A stretch of 64,000 bases of DNA from Streptomyces sp. NBC_01317 (GTDB lineage Bacteria; Actinomycetota; Actinomycetes; Streptomycetales; Streptomycetaceae). Both the position numbers and the translations under genes were made by a program. The notes beneath the pieces are model-generated. The model did no database searches and was not told where the DNA came from. It saw only the letters and a list, made by a program, of their open reading frames with translations. Positions 7,735 through 16,745 of the stretch are shown in pieces (within the stretch, counting starts at the first letter, position 1; each line of letters starts with the position of its first letter). Where the stretch lies: NCBI RefSeq assembly GCF_035961655.1, contig NZ_CP108393.1, positions 4,731,001-4,795,000 on the forward strand. The letters run 5' to 3'.

Positions 7735-7976
7735 ATTAATCCCTCCTCGCTTTTCCCCCTTGAATTTTAACCGGGTGCGGGGCGGTGCGCCACGTACCGC
7801 GGCACCCGCATACAGCGGCTGCCGTACGCCGAGGAGCCTGCCGACAGACGACGACGATGACATGTCCCGGGATGAACCATGGGGACACATTCCCTGGAGC
7901 TGGCCGCGGCGTCCGCCGGCCGGTTCCGGGCGGGGCGCCGCGCAGGTGCCCCGATCCCGACAGGAGCGCTCTCTTC

Positions 7977-9957
7977 GTGGCTACCTTCCTCTACCGACTG
8001 GGTCATCTCGCGTTCCGGAAACGGCGGTGGGTGGCGTTGATATGGGTGGCGATCCTGGCGGCCACCGCCTTCGCCGCCGTCAAGGCCCCCACCGCGCCCG
8101 ACGACGGGTTCGCGATGCCGGGCACGGAGTCGCGAACGCCTTCGACCTGCTGGACCAGCGCTTCCCCGTGGGCAACTCCGAGGGCGCGGACGCCCGCCTC
8201 GTCTTCGTCGCGCCGGACGGCCAGAAGATCACCGCGTCGCGGTACGGGGAAGCCGTCGAGGCGGCCGTCACCTCGGTCGCCGACGGCGGGCAGGTCGCGT
8301 CGGCCGTGGACCCGTTCGAGGGTCAGGCGGTGAGCGAGGACGGCTCGACGGCGTACTCCAGCATCTCGTACGACGCCAAGGCCGAAGATCTCACCGACGC
8401 CACGAAGAAGGTGCTCACCGACGCGGCCGACGAGGCGCGTGAGGCGGGTCTGACCGTCGAGATCGGGGGGTCCGCGCTGGGGGTCGCGCCCGAGTTCGGC
8501 GGGACCACCGAGATCATCGGCGTGGCCGTCGCCGCGGTGGTGCTGCTCATCACCTTCGGGTCGCTCGTGGCGGCGGGTCTGCCGCTGCTCACGGCCCTGT
8601 TGAGCATCGGCGTCGGTGTGTCCGGGATCGTCGCCGTGGGTCTCTCCACGACGACCACCACCCTCTCCTTGATGCTGGGGCTCGCGGTGGGCATCGACTA
8701 CGCGCTGTTCATCGTCTCGCGCTACAGCGCGGAACGGAGCGCGGGGCACGATCCCGCGCGGGCGGCCGCCCGCGCCACCGGAACGGCCGGCTCCGCGGTG
8801 GTGTTCGCGGGGCTCACCGTGGTCATCGCGCTCGCGGGACTGTCCGTGGTGGGCGTTCCCACGCTCACGAAGATGGGCCTGGCCGTGGCGGCGACGGTGG
8901 TCATCGCGGTCCTGATCGCGGTGACCCTGGTGCCCGCGGTCCTGGGCTTCGGGCCGGACGCCGTCCTCCCCCGCAAGGCGCGCAAAGCCCTGCGCAGTGG
9001 CGACGACGGCGGTACGTCGGGCACGCGGCCGCTCCGAAGTACGGAGCCGGCCCCCGCGGCCGGGCCCAACATGGGCGCACGCTGGGCCCGCTTCGTGGTG
9101 GGCCGGCCCCTGCCCGTCCTGCTGCTGAGCGTCGTCGGCCTGGGCATCCTCGCGGTGCCGGTCCTCGACCTGCGCCTCGGCCTGCCCGGTGACGAGGCGC
9201 AGCCCACCTCGACCACCCAGCGCCGTGCCTACGACGCGCTGGCGGAGGGCTTCGGGCCCGGCTTCAACGGTCCCCTGACCGTGGTCGTCGACGCGAAGGG
9301 CGCCAAGGACCCGAAGGCGGCGGCGGAGGAGGTCGGCAAGAAGCTGGCCGCGACGGACGGTGTGGTGTCCGTGTCGCCTCCCCTGTTCAACCCGTCCGGC
9401 GACACCTCTCCGTGGCCGCGTCGTTCGGCGTGATCGTCGCCGTCTTCCAGTGGGGATGGCTGGCCGGCCTCGTCGGTGTCGAGCAGACCGGCCCCGTGAT
9501 GAGCATGATGCCGATCTTCCTGATCGGCGTGGTCTTCGGGCTCGCCATGGACTACGAGGTCTTCCTCGTGACCCGGATGCGCGAGGCGCACACCCACGGC
9601 GAAAGCTCCGGGCAGGCCATCGTCACCGGATTCCGGCACAGCGCACGGGTGGTCGTCGCGGCGGCCGTCATCATGATCGCTGTCTTCGCCGGGTTCATCG
9701 GGTCCGGGGAATCCCTGATCAAGATGATGGGGGTGGGGCTCGCCTCCGCCATCCTCTTCGACGCGTTTGTCGTCCGCATGACCATCGTGCCCGCCGTCCT
9801 GGCCCTGCTGGGCGACAAGGCGTGGTGGATGCCGCACTGCCTGGAGAAGGTCGTGCCCCCCGTGGACGTGGAGGGTGAGGCACTGGGCCAGGGACAGCCC
9901 GGCCGGGCCCTTCCGGGACACCGGGGCGACCAGGACCGCGAGGCGGTTCACGTCTGA
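7977..9957 (+). pseudogene. MMPL/RND-family transporter, broken by a frameshift and an internal deletion
   Basis: The GTG at 7977 follows AGGAG and begins FLYRLGHLAFRKRRW with TM1. At about 8130 one base is missing: the reading PGTES continues as NAFDLLDQRF only in another frame. The second frame carries the first periplasmic loop, TM2-TM6 (GIDYALFIVSRYS) and the start of the second loop up to FNPSGDT, then stops at 9433. From about 9412 a third frame resumes with VAASFGVIVAVFQWGW and GVVFGLAMDYEVFLVTRM to the end. Compared with normal MMPL proteins, roughly 80-100 residues (rest of loop 2 and TM8) are missing and the junction is out of frame. Family members export lipids or drugs; this copy cannot work. 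It is followed by a two-component pair that may once have controlled it. Confidence 0.85.
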
Positions 9958-10113
9958 GAGTCCCGTCTGACGGGTCTCGTACGCGCGCGGGAGGGCCACA
10001 CGTGGCGACACGCGTGGCCTTCCTCCGCGGCCCACCCCGTACTCTCCGTCGCCGACGGCGGCCGGACCGAGGAGTTCGACGACGACGGCCGGACCCAGGA
10101 GGAAGAGTCCAGC

Positions 10114-11322
10114 ATGACCATCGCCACCACCGACCGGCACCGTCCGGACGGGCGCCGGCCCACCCAAGGCGACTGCCTTCTCGCCCTCGCTCTGTACGGT
10201 GTCGCGGTCGCCGGGCTCTCCATGGCCGGCGACCTCGATCCCTCCGGCCTCGTGATCATGGCTCCCGCGTGTGCCATGTCGGTGTGGCACCGGGCCCGTC
10301 CTAGGACGGTGGTCGTGCTGGCCACCCTGTGCACCCTCGCCCTGGGAGTCCTGGGCGCCGAATTCACCCCGTTGCTGATGGCCCCGGTGCTCGCCGCCGT
10401 GTATCTCCTGCCCCAGCAGGCCGAGCGCCGTACGGCCCAGGTCTTCTCCGTCACCGCGGTGAGCCTGCTGTTGGTCACGTCGCTGGCGTTCGGGACGGGA
10501 GGCATCCTGGGGCACGAACGGCTCGGCTTCGTCCCCTGGGTCCTGCTCGCCGGCGCCATCGGCGACGCGGTCCGCAACCGGCGTGACTACGTGCGGGCCG
10601 TGGAGGCGCGGGCGGAACTGGCCGAACGTACGCGGGAGGAAGAGGCACGCCGGCGGGTCGGCGAGGAACGCGTGCGGATCGCCCGGGACCTGCACGACGT
10701 CATCGCCCACCACATCGCGCTCGCCCACGCCCAGGCGGGCACCGCCGCGCACCTGCTGCACAGCAACCCCGGGCAGGCGCAGCGCCTGCTGGAGCACCTG
10801 ACGGACACCACGTCCTCGGCACTGCGGGAGCTGAAGGCGACCCTCGGCCTGCTGCGCCGGACCGATCACCCGGACGCTCCCCTGGAGCCGGCCCCCGGCC
10901 TCGTACAACTGCCCGACCTGGTCACCGCGTTCGGGAAGGCGGGGCTGAGGGTCACCGTCTCGTCGCGGGGGACCGTACAGTCCCTTTCGCCCGGCGCCGA
11001 TCTGACGGCGTACCGAGTGGTCCAGGAAGCGCTGACCAACGTGGCCAAGCACGCGGGCACCGGCGACGCCGCCGTACACCTGGACTACTCCCGCCGACAC
11101 CTCACGATCACTGTGTCCGACGACGGACAGCCGATCGAACAGGCGGACCGGACCCCCGGCTACGGGCTGATCGGCATGCGGGAGCGGGCCCGGTCCGCCG
11201 GCGGGCAGCTCTTGGCGGGGCGGCGTCCGCAGGGCGGCTTCGAAGTGACCATGGAACTGCCCCTGCTGAACGACAGCACGGGCCGGCGCGGCGCGCCCGA
11301 AGAAGAAAGCGTGACGCCATGA
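10114..11322 (+). CDS. NarL-type sensor histidine kinase
   Basis: 402 residues. Four to five hydrophobic segments in the first 150 residues form a membrane sensor with almost no extracellular loops. A coiled region (ERTREEEARRRVGEERVRIA) leads into the HisKA_3 dimerisation helix with RDLHDVIAHH, the phospho-acceptor being H194. The HATPase domain shows QEALTNVAKHA (N box) and GYGLIGMRERA (G box). AGGAGGAAGAG precedes the ATG. Its stop overlaps the start of the response regulator by ATGA, so the two are translationally coupled. The signal is unknown. The broken MMPL transporter immediately upstream was a plausible target. Confidence 0.9.
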   Translation: MTIATTDRHRPDGRRPTQGDCLLALALYGVAVAGLSMAGDLDPSGLVIMAPACAMSVWHRARPRTVVVLATLCTLALGVLGAEFTPLLMAPVLAAVYLLPQQAERRTAQVFSVTAVSLLLVTSLAFGTGGILGHERLGFVPWVLLAGAIGDAVRNRRDYVRAVEARAELAERTREEEARRRVGEERVRIARDLHDVIAHHIALAHAQAGTAAHLLHSNPGQAQRLLEHLTDTTSSALRELKATLGLLRRTDHPDAPLEPAPGLVQLPDLVTAFGKAGLRVTVSSRGTVQSLSPGADLTAYRVVQEALTNVAKHAGTGDAAVHLDYSRRHLTITVSDDGQPIEQADRTPGYGLIGMRERARSAGGQLLAGRRPQGGFEVTMELPLLNDSTGRRGAPEEESVTP

Positions 11323-11984
11323 CCATCCGGGTGGTCCTGGCGGACGACCAGGCCCTGCTTCTCGGGACGTTCCGGCTGCTGATCGACTCCTGCGACGACA
11401 TGGAGGTGATCGCGGTCGCGGGCGACGGTGAGGAAGCCGTCGCGGCGGTACGGGCCACCCGTCCCGACGTGATCGTGATGGACATCCGCATGCCCGGCCT
11501 CGACGGTCTCGCGGCGACCGCCGAGATCTGCCGGGACGAGACACTGCGGGACACCAAGGTCCTGATCCTCACGACCTTCGAGACCGATGAGTACGTGGCC
11601 CAGGCCCTGCGCGCCGGGGCGAGCGGGTTTCTCGGCAAGGACGTCGGGGCGGGCACGTTCCTCGACGCCATCCGTACGGTCGCCGCCGGCGACGCGCTGC
11701 TGTCCTCCTCCGCGGCCCGGTCCCTGATCAGCGACTTCCTGGCCCGCCCGGCCCGCGGCCGGGCCGGCTCCGCCGCGGCCGCTCTGGAGGTCCTCACCGC
11801 ACGCGAACGCGAGGTCACGGCGTACGTGGCGGCGGGACTGTCCAACGACGAGATCGCCGCGCGGCTCTGCCTAGGCCCCCTGACCGTACGGACCCACGTG
11901 CACCGGGCCCTGGCAAAACTGGATGCCCGGGACCGGGCCCAACTGGTCGTCATCGCTTACCAGTCGGGCCTCGTACGGCCCTGA
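11319..11984 (+). CDS. NarL/LuxR-family response regulator
   Basis: 221 residues. The receiver domain has the acidic pair D9/D10, phosphorylation site D55 in VIVMDIRMPG, a Thr in LTTFETDEYV and Lys in GFLGKDVG. The C-terminal LuxR HTH (LTAREREVTAYVAAGLSNDEIAARL through ALAKLDARDRAQLVVIAY) ends the protein. It is coupled to the kinase by a 4-base overlap and is its expected partner. Confidence 0.92.
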   Translation: MTIRVVLADDQALLLGTFRLLIDSCDDMEVIAVAGDGEEAVAAVRATRPDVIVMDIRMPGLDGLAATAEICRDETLRDTKVLILTTFETDEYVAQALRAGASGFLGKDVGAGTFLDAIRTVAAGDALLSSSAARSLISDFLARPARGRAGSAAAALEVLTAREREVTAYVAAGLSNDEIAARLCLGPLTVRTHVHRALAKLDARDRAQLVVIAYQSGLVRP

Positions 11985-12006
11985 GTCAGAAGCTCGGCCT
12001 GTTCGG

Positions 12007-12477
12007 TCAGTTCTCGGGGTCGGGCTCCTGCGGGCCACGGTCGAGGTCCGCGTCGAGATTGGCGAGAAGTCTGTCCAGCAGGCTTTGCAGGACCTCGGTC
12101 TCCAGGTCGCTGAAGCCTCGCAGCGCGTGGCTGTTGGTCTCGTGCAGGGCCGCGAGCACCTGGGGGAGCGTCGCCAGCCCGGTCTCGGTCAGGGAGATCA
12201 TGCTGACCCGCCGGTCCTGGGTGGACGGCGTACGGCGGATCAGGCCGTCACGTTCCATGCGGGCGAGCAGTTGTGCCATGGACGGCTGCTCGATTCTCGC
12301 CAGCTTCACCAGTTCCTTCTGCGGGAGCGCCTCCCCCTGGCCGAGGGCCGCCAGGACCGGCACCTGACCGAAGGCCAGCCCCAGCGGGCGCAGTCGGCGG
12401 TCGTTGAGGCGGGCCAGGGTGCGGGAGGCGATGTTGATCGAGGCGGCGGGGGTGGCGTGGGTCGGTGGCTCGTTCAC
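12007..12477 (-). CDS. MarR-family transcriptional regulator
   Basis: 156 residues from the GTG at 12477; frames further upstream run into the operator region. The winged helix is clear: FGQVPVLAALGQGEALPQKELVKLARIEQPSMAQLLARMERDGLIRR, then the wing STQDRRVSMISLTETG, with dimerisation helices at both ends. It is divergent from an amidohydrolase gene, and two near-identical dyads lie between them (12490-12524), 13 bp from its own start. This indicates autorepression and control of the amidohydrolase. There is no clear ribosome site, so the mRNA may be leaderless. Confidence 0.88.
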   Translation of the reverse strand: MNEPPTHATPAASINIASRTLARLNDRRLRPLGLAFGQVPVLAALGQGEALPQKELVKLARIEQPSMAQLLARMERDGLIRRTPSTQDRRVSMISLTETGLATLPQVLAALHETNSHALRGFSDLETEVLQSLLDRLLANLDADLDRGPQEPDPEN

Positions 12478-12489
12478 GCCCGTGAGTGT

Positions 12490-12524
12490 ATAGGTGCCTA
12501 TTGAAATGATGCATAGGTACCTAT
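12490..12524. promoter_or_regulatory. two tandem MarR-type operators
   Basis: ATAGGTGCCTAT (12490-12501, arms ATAGG/CCTAT) and the perfect palindrome ATAGGTACCTAT (12513-12524) lie 23 bp centre to centre, about two helical turns. They stand between the divergent MarR and amidohydrolase genes in an AT-rich patch that likely also holds the promoters. Binding by the MarR protein at 12007-12477 is the natural inference. Confidence 0.75.
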
Positions 12525-12560
12525 ACGTTGTCGGCCGGACGTCCTTACATCCGGGCGTCC

Positions 12561-12610
12561 GGCGTCCGGCACCCGGCGTCCGGCACCCGGCATCCGGCAC
12601 CCGGCGTCCG
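12561..12610 (+). repeat. 14-bp tandem repeat in a 5' leader
   Basis: GGCGTCCGGCACCC is repeated at 12561 and 12575, with one change (GGCATCC) at 12589 and a partial fourth unit to 12610, just ahead of the amidohydrolase ribosome site. Copy number may vary between strains; an effect on the leader RNA is possible but unproven. Confidence 0.8.
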
Positions 12611-12626
12611 CAGCGAGAGGCAGTAA

Positions 12627-13946
12627 ATGATCATTCACAATGTGACCGTCATCGACGGCACGGGAGCCGCCCCGATCACCGGTGCGGAGGTCGTCGTGAC
12701 CGACGGGCGGTTCAGTGCCGTCCTCCCCGCGACGTCGCGAGAGCGGGCGGTCGCCGACGGTCCCGTGATCGACGCCCGGGGCGGCTATCTGGTCCCGGGG
12801 CTGTGGGAGAGCCACACCCATCTGAGCGGCTATCTCATGGGCAAGCCCGAGAACGAGCGCGGCGAACACCTCGCGAACCTGATGGCGGAGTTCCTGGCCG
12901 TCGGGGTGACCAGTGCCGTCGATCTCGGAGGTCCCCTCGGCCTCGGGGCCGAGACGCGCGACCACCTCGCGAAGGTCTCAGGACCCGTGCCCCGGCTGTT
13001 CTTCGCGGGTCCCGTCTTCACCGGGATCAAAGGGTGGCCGGTTCTGGACATGGAGGCCCGTGCGTCCCTCGCGTACCAGACCGACAACGCCGACGACGCC
13101 TACCGCCAGGCCCTGGCCCTCGCCGACCAGGTCGACTTCCTCAAGTGCATATACGACGGTGAGCCGGGCGCACCCGACAAGCTGCCCCTCGCCGCGCTGA
13201 AAGCCGTCGTCACGGCCGCGCACGAGAAGGGCAAGAAGGTGCTCGCGCACGTCCACCACCGCTCCGAACTGGAAGAGGCGGTGGCGGCCGGGGCGGACGC
13301 CATCGAGCACGCGTTCCTGCCCGACGACCCCGGCAGCACGGCGGAGGCCCTCGACGTGGCGGCGATGCTGGCGGACACGAACACGTACTACTGCCCGACG
13401 CTGGTCACCTGGGAGCAGCTCGGGCGCAACGGCGACGACAGCTACCTCCGGGAGCTGGCCGGGGCCGGCATCCTCACCGAGGCGGACATCCCGCGGATCA
13501 CGGCCCGTCCGTTCTACGGGAAGCCGTTCCCCCGGCACTCCGCGGAGGAGTCCCGTATCCGGTTCGACTACGCGATGGACACGCTCGCGCTGATGTACGA
13601 CGCCGGAGTGCGGATCGCCGCCGGGAGTGACGTCGCCCTGCTGATGCCCTCCCCGCCCCGGGCCTTCCTGCGGGAGCTGCACCTGCTCGCGAAGGCGGGG
13701 CTGCCGTTGTCGGCGGTCCTGGAGGCCGCGACCCGGCACGCGGCCGGGAAGATCGGCCAGGACGCGACGGTGGGGACGATTACCGAAGGCGCGGTCGCGG
13801 ACGCCCTCCTCCTCGACGCCGACCCCCTCGCCGACCTCGCGCACCTGACCGACCCCGCCCACCGGGTGGGGACGCTGAGCGGTGGACGGCCGAGCTGGGG
13901 TCAGGACGGGGTACGCGTGCCCAACTCCGCGGCGGCTTCCGCGTAG
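12627..13946 (+). CDS. amidohydrolase-family protein
   Basis: 439 residues with GAGAGG ten bases before the ATG. It has the composite fold: N-terminal beta sandwich (IIHNVTVIDGTG, GGYLVPG), then the metal-dependent barrel with HTH in LWESHTHLSG, a candidate carbamylated lysine in FLKCIYDG, HVHH, IEHAF and the catalytic Asp in AAGSDVAL, and a C-terminal sandwich strand EGAVADALLLDADPL. Family members hydrolyse imidazolones, dipeptides, lactones or similar; the substrate cannot be read. The Asp that usually precedes the first HxH is Glu here. It is divergent from its likely MarR regulator and overlaps the next, convergent MarR gene by 46 bp at the 3' end. Confidence 0.85.
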   Translation: MIIHNVTVIDGTGAAPITGAEVVVTDGRFSAVLPATSRERAVADGPVIDARGGYLVPGLWESHTHLSGYLMGKPENERGEHLANLMAEFLAVGVTSAVDLGGPLGLGAETRDHLAKVSGPVPRLFFAGPVFTGIKGWPVLDMEARASLAYQTDNADDAYRQALALADQVDFLKCIYDGEPGAPDKLPLAALKAVVTAAHEKGKKVLAHVHHRSELEEAVAAGADAIEHAFLPDDPGSTAEALDVAAMLADTNTYYCPTLVTWEQLGRNGDDSYLRELAGAGILTEADIPRITARPFYGKPFPRHSAEESRIRFDYAMDTLALMYDAGVRIAAGSDVALLMPSPPRAFLRELHLLAKAGLPLSAVLEAATRHAAGKIGQDATVGTITEGAVADALLLDADPLADLAHLTDPAHRVGTLSGGRPSWGQDGVRVPNSAAASA

Positions 13947-14386
13947 TCGACCAGGAGCCGGGCGAATTCGAGGCGTTTGGCCTGGGGCCAGTCGCGGGTG
14001 ATGTGCTCGAAGGCCTGGCGGTGCTGGCTGCTGAAGCGGTCGCGCAGGGCGATGCCCTCGGGGGTGAGGAGGAGCACCGTACGGCGGCCGTCGCTCTGGG
14101 AGGCGGCCCGTACGAGAAGGCCCGCGGTGATGCAGTCGCTCACCATCCGGCTCGCCACCGAGGAATCGACGGTCAGCTGGTAGGCGACGCCGCCGACCGT
14201 CATCTCGCCGTCGGCCTCGTCGACGACGTTGATGACCTGGTTCCGCGCCATGTCCTTGCGCGTGACCGGCGGGTCGACGTCCACCAGGGCGGTACGGCGC
14301 CGCAGCCGGGCGAATGCCGCGCCGACCGCGTCCAGCAGCGCGTCGTCCGGAGTCTCGTTCTGCCTGGTCTCGTTTCCCCTGGTCAC
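13901..14386 (-). CDS. MarR-family regulator (second)
   Basis: 161 residues. Helical N-terminus (LLDAVGAAFARLRRRTALVDVDPPVTRKDMARNQVINVVDEADG), wHTH region VGGVAYQLTVDSSVASRMVSDCITAGLLVR with wing SQSDGRRTVLLLTPEG, and C-terminal dimer helices. It belongs to a divergent MarR subgroup and is not closely related to the MarR at 12007. Its tail overlaps the amidohydrolase on the other strand. It is divergent from the second amidohydrolase (14523), which it probably regulates through the dyad at about 14435. Confidence 0.82.
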   Translation of the reverse strand: MTRGNETRQNETPDDALLDAVGAAFARLRRRTALVDVDPPVTRKDMARNQVINVVDEADGEMTVGGVAYQLTVDSSVASRMVSDCITAGLLVRAASQSDGRRTVLLLTPEGIALRDRFSSQHRQAFEHITRDWPQAKRLEFARLLVDYAEAAAELGTRTPS

Positions 14387-14434
14387 TTTGACACCTTAGT
14401 CCCAGGTCGCTGCCGAACACAATTACGTGCAACA

Positions 14435-14444
14435 ATGCATGCAT
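14435..14444. promoter_or_regulatory. ATGCATGCAT palindrome, candidate MarR operator
   Basis: A perfect 10-bp palindrome in an AT-richer stretch between the divergent MarR (start 14386) and amidohydrolase (start 14523) genes. A further TGCA (14428-14431) lies just upstream, so the real site may be longer. Assignment to the adjacent MarR protein is inference. Confidence 0.5.
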
Positions 14445-14522
14445 CTGCGTTTCGCAGGAGACCGGTGGGTGCCGGGAGACCCGGTTCACCGCGACGGATC
14501 GACAACGACGGGAAACACCCCC

Positions 14523-15761
14523 ATGAGCACAACGGCCATCATCAACGCGCGGGTCTTCGACGGGGACCGGCCGCTGGAGGCGACCACCGTCGTCTTCGAC
14601 CGCACCGGGATCCTCGCGGTGGGCGGGGAGGCACCCGCCGGGGCGGAGATCGTGGACGCCGCGGGCGGGACACTGCTGCCCGGCCTGATCGACGCGCACG
14701 TCCACACCAACGAGCAGGCTCTCGCCCTGGACCTGCGGTTCGGTGTGACCACGGCGCTGGAGATGCAGGGCAATCACACCGCCGGCAACCGCGCGCACAT
14801 CACGGAGAACGACGCGGTGGCCGACATCCGGTCCTCCGGGTTCGCCATCACTCCTCCCGGTGGTCACCCGAGCGAGCTGTTCCCGGAGGGCTTCCGCCCC
14901 GGGCCGCCTCCCGGCGCGCGCGGCCCGAAGCCGTCGGAACCGGCGCCCCTGATGCCGTTCTCCACCACCCCCGAGGAGGCGGTGGGGTTCATCCCGCAGC
15001 TGGTCGAACGCGGCTCCGACTACATCAAGTTCATGGTCGACGACGGTTCGGTGGAGGGCCACCCGGGTCTGCCGATGCTGGACCGGGCCACGCTGAACGC
15101 GGGTGTCGCCGAGGCCAAGAAGCACGGCATGCTCACGGTCGCCCACGCGCTGACCATCGAGGCGACCCGGATGTCGATCGAGGCGGGCGTCGACGGTCTG
15201 GTCCACCTGTTCATGGAGGGCCCGCACACCGAGGAGATCATCACACTGATCCGCGACGCCGGGGCGTTCGTGGTGCCGTGTGTGGTGCTGAACGCCTCGA
15301 TGATGGGCATCACGGGCGACGAGCTGGCCGACGACCCGCGCGTGGCGTCGCGTCTGGACGAGCAGTGGATGAAGACGCTGCGCAGCAGCTTCGGCCACTA
15401 CCCGCAGGGCAAGCTCAGTGATGTCTTCGGCTCGGTGCGTGCGCTGCGGGACGCCGGTGTCGACATCCTGGTGGGTACGGACGCGTCCGCGCCGTTCGAG
15501 TTCCTGGGCGGTCTGGCCCACGGGGCGAGCGTCCACCACGAACTCCAGTACCTCGTCCGGGCCGGTCTGACCCCGGTGGAGGCGCTGCACGCGGGGACCT
15601 CCGTCACCGCCCGCCGCTTCGGGCTGACCGACCGGGGCCGTATCGCCGAAGGGCTGCGCGCCGACCTGCTCCTGGTCGACGGCGACCCCACCACGACCAT
15701 CTCCGACACCCTCAACACCCGGGCCGTCTGGCGCCGGGGCACCCGCCTCACCCACGCCTGA
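14523..15761 (+). CDS. amidohydrolase-family protein (second)
   Basis: 412 residues from the ATG at 14523; the frame extends upstream through the operator region, so the short form is preferred. HVH in LIDAHVHTNE, carbamylated-Lys candidate in YIKFMVDDG, VAHAL, VHLF and the catalytic Asp in VGTDASAP are in order. A long Pro-rich loop (FRPGPPPGARGPKP) is inserted after GGHPSELFPEG. It is strikingly similar along its length to the third amidohydrolase at 17085, sharing GGHPSELFPEG, LGGLAHGASVHHEL, RRFGL and DRGRIAEGLRADLLLVDGD, so the two are paralogues. This copy has no signal peptide and should be cytoplasmic. Substrate unknown. Confidence 0.85.
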   Translation: MSTTAIINARVFDGDRPLEATTVVFDRTGILAVGGEAPAGAEIVDAAGGTLLPGLIDAHVHTNEQALALDLRFGVTTALEMQGNHTAGNRAHITENDAVADIRSSGFAITPPGGHPSELFPEGFRPGPPPGARGPKPSEPAPLMPFSTTPEEAVGFIPQLVERGSDYIKFMVDDGSVEGHPGLPMLDRATLNAGVAEAKKHGMLTVAHALTIEATRMSIEAGVDGLVHLFMEGPHTEEIITLIRDAGAFVVPCVVLNASMMGITGDELADDPRVASRLDEQWMKTLRSSFGHYPQGKLSDVFGSVRALRDAGVDILVGTDASAPFEFLGGLAHGASVHHELQYLVRAGLTPVEALHAGTSVTARRFGLTDRGRIAEGLRADLLLVDGDPTTTISDTLNTRAVWRRGTRLTHA

Positions 15762-15936
15762 GCCCCCCGCCGGGCGACCGCCGCACGGAGCGCGCGGCCC
15801 CGGCGGGCACGGTCCGGGCCGTCGTCCCTCGCCGTCCGCCCCGCACCTGCTCCCACGCGTGCGCCGGGCAACGGCCCGTACACCCTGGGCCGAACACCGG
15901 CCCCGTACACCCGGCGCCCTCACCCGCCCCACCAGC

Positions 15937-16077
15937 CGGGGGCTTGTCGGCATCGCCGAACGCGCCGCCCTGTGCGGGGGCCGGGCCGAGGCCGGGCCAA
16001 CAGGCGGCGGTGGCCGACTCGTTCACGCCTCCCTGCCCCTGCTGCCCGCGCCCGTACCCGGAGAGAACCCCCTGTGA
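15937..16077 (+). pseudogene. C-terminal stump of a sensor histidine kinase
   Basis: In one frame the sequence reads RGLVGIAERAALCGGRAEAGPTGGGGRLVHASLPL, the G-box end of a NarL-type kinase ATPase domain, and stops in GTGA exactly overlapping the start of the response regulator at 16074. Upstream, 15762-15936 has no recognisable kinase sequence: the H box, N box and membrane sensor are gone. The simplest reading is a deletion that removed about 90% of the kinase and left its coupled 3' end. The Cys in place of Phe in AALCGG is a further sign of relaxed selection. Confidence 0.75.
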
Positions 16078-16745
16078 CCACGGTCCTGATCGTCGACGAC
16101 CACGCGCTGCAACGCCTCGGTTTCCGCATGCTGCTCGACGCCCACCCCGGCACGGACGTCGTCGGGGAGGCCGCGAACGGCGCGGAAGCCGTACGGCAGG
16201 CGGCCGAACTGCGCCCCGACGTGGTGCTGATGGACATCCGTATGCCCGGCGTGGACGGCATCGAGGCCACCCGCCGCATTGTGGCGTCCGGCGGCCGGTC
16301 CCGGGTCCTCATGCTCACGACCTTCGACCTGGACGAGTACGCGTACGGCGCCCTGCGCGCCGGCGCCAGCGGCTTCCTCCTCAAGGACGCCCTGCCGGGC
16401 GAACTCATCGCCGGTATCCGGGCGGTGGCGGAGGGGGACGCCGTCGCGGCCCCGGCGCTGACCCGCCGCCTGCTGGACACGTTCGTACGGCAGGGCCCGC
16501 AACCGGCCGACCGGGCCGGCGGCGCGGGCGGCGATCCCCGCCTGGCCGGACTCAGCGAACGGGAGGGCGAAGTCCTGCTGGCGATGGCACAGGGCCTCAC
16601 CAACACCGAGATCGCCGCACGGCTGGTGCTGGCCGAATCCACCGTCAAGACCCACGTCAGCAAGGTGCTTGCCAGGATCGGCGCCCGCGACCGCGTCCGG
16701 GCCGTCATCATCGCGTACGAGGCGGGCCTCGTCGGAATCCGCTGA
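16074..16745 (+). CDS. orphaned NarL/LuxR-family response regulator
   Basis: 223 residues from the GTG at 16074, with GGAGAG eight bases upstream and the GTGA overlap with the kinase stump; the frame upstream is non-coding. Receiver domain with D8/D9, phosphorylation site D54 in VVLMDIRMPG, LTTFDLDEYAYGALRAG and GFLLKDALPG; LuxR HTH with LSEREGEVLLAMAQGLTNTEIAARL. All key residues are intact, so the protein should fold, but its kinase is lost. It may be phosphorylated by another kinase, by small phosphodonors, or act unphosphorylated. The third amidohydrolase lies 339 bp downstream on the same strand. Confidence 0.9.
   Translation: MTTVLIVDDHALQRLGFRMLLDAHPGTDVVGEAANGAEAVRQAAELRPDVVLMDIRMPGVDGIEATRRIVASGGRSRVLMLTTFDLDEYAYGALRAGASGFLLKDALPGELIAGIRAVAEGDAVAAPALTRRLLDTFVRQGPQPADRAGGAGGDPRLAGLSEREGEVLLAMAQGLTNTEIAARLVLAESTVKTHVSKVLARIGARDRVRAVIIAYEAGLVGIR

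Noticed and set aside
7977..9957. Programmed frameshifting in the MMPL gene
   Set aside because: No slippery sequence at either break, and the second break also lacks 80-100 residues of protein.
9229..11544. 771-residue minus-strand frame
   Set aside because: Mirror frame of the MMPL end and the histidine kinase; low-complexity Gly/Arg/His composition typical of antisense high-GC DNA.
12978..15953. 991-residue minus-strand frame
   Set aside because: Antisense to two well-supported amidohydrolases; composition is a GC-skew artefact.
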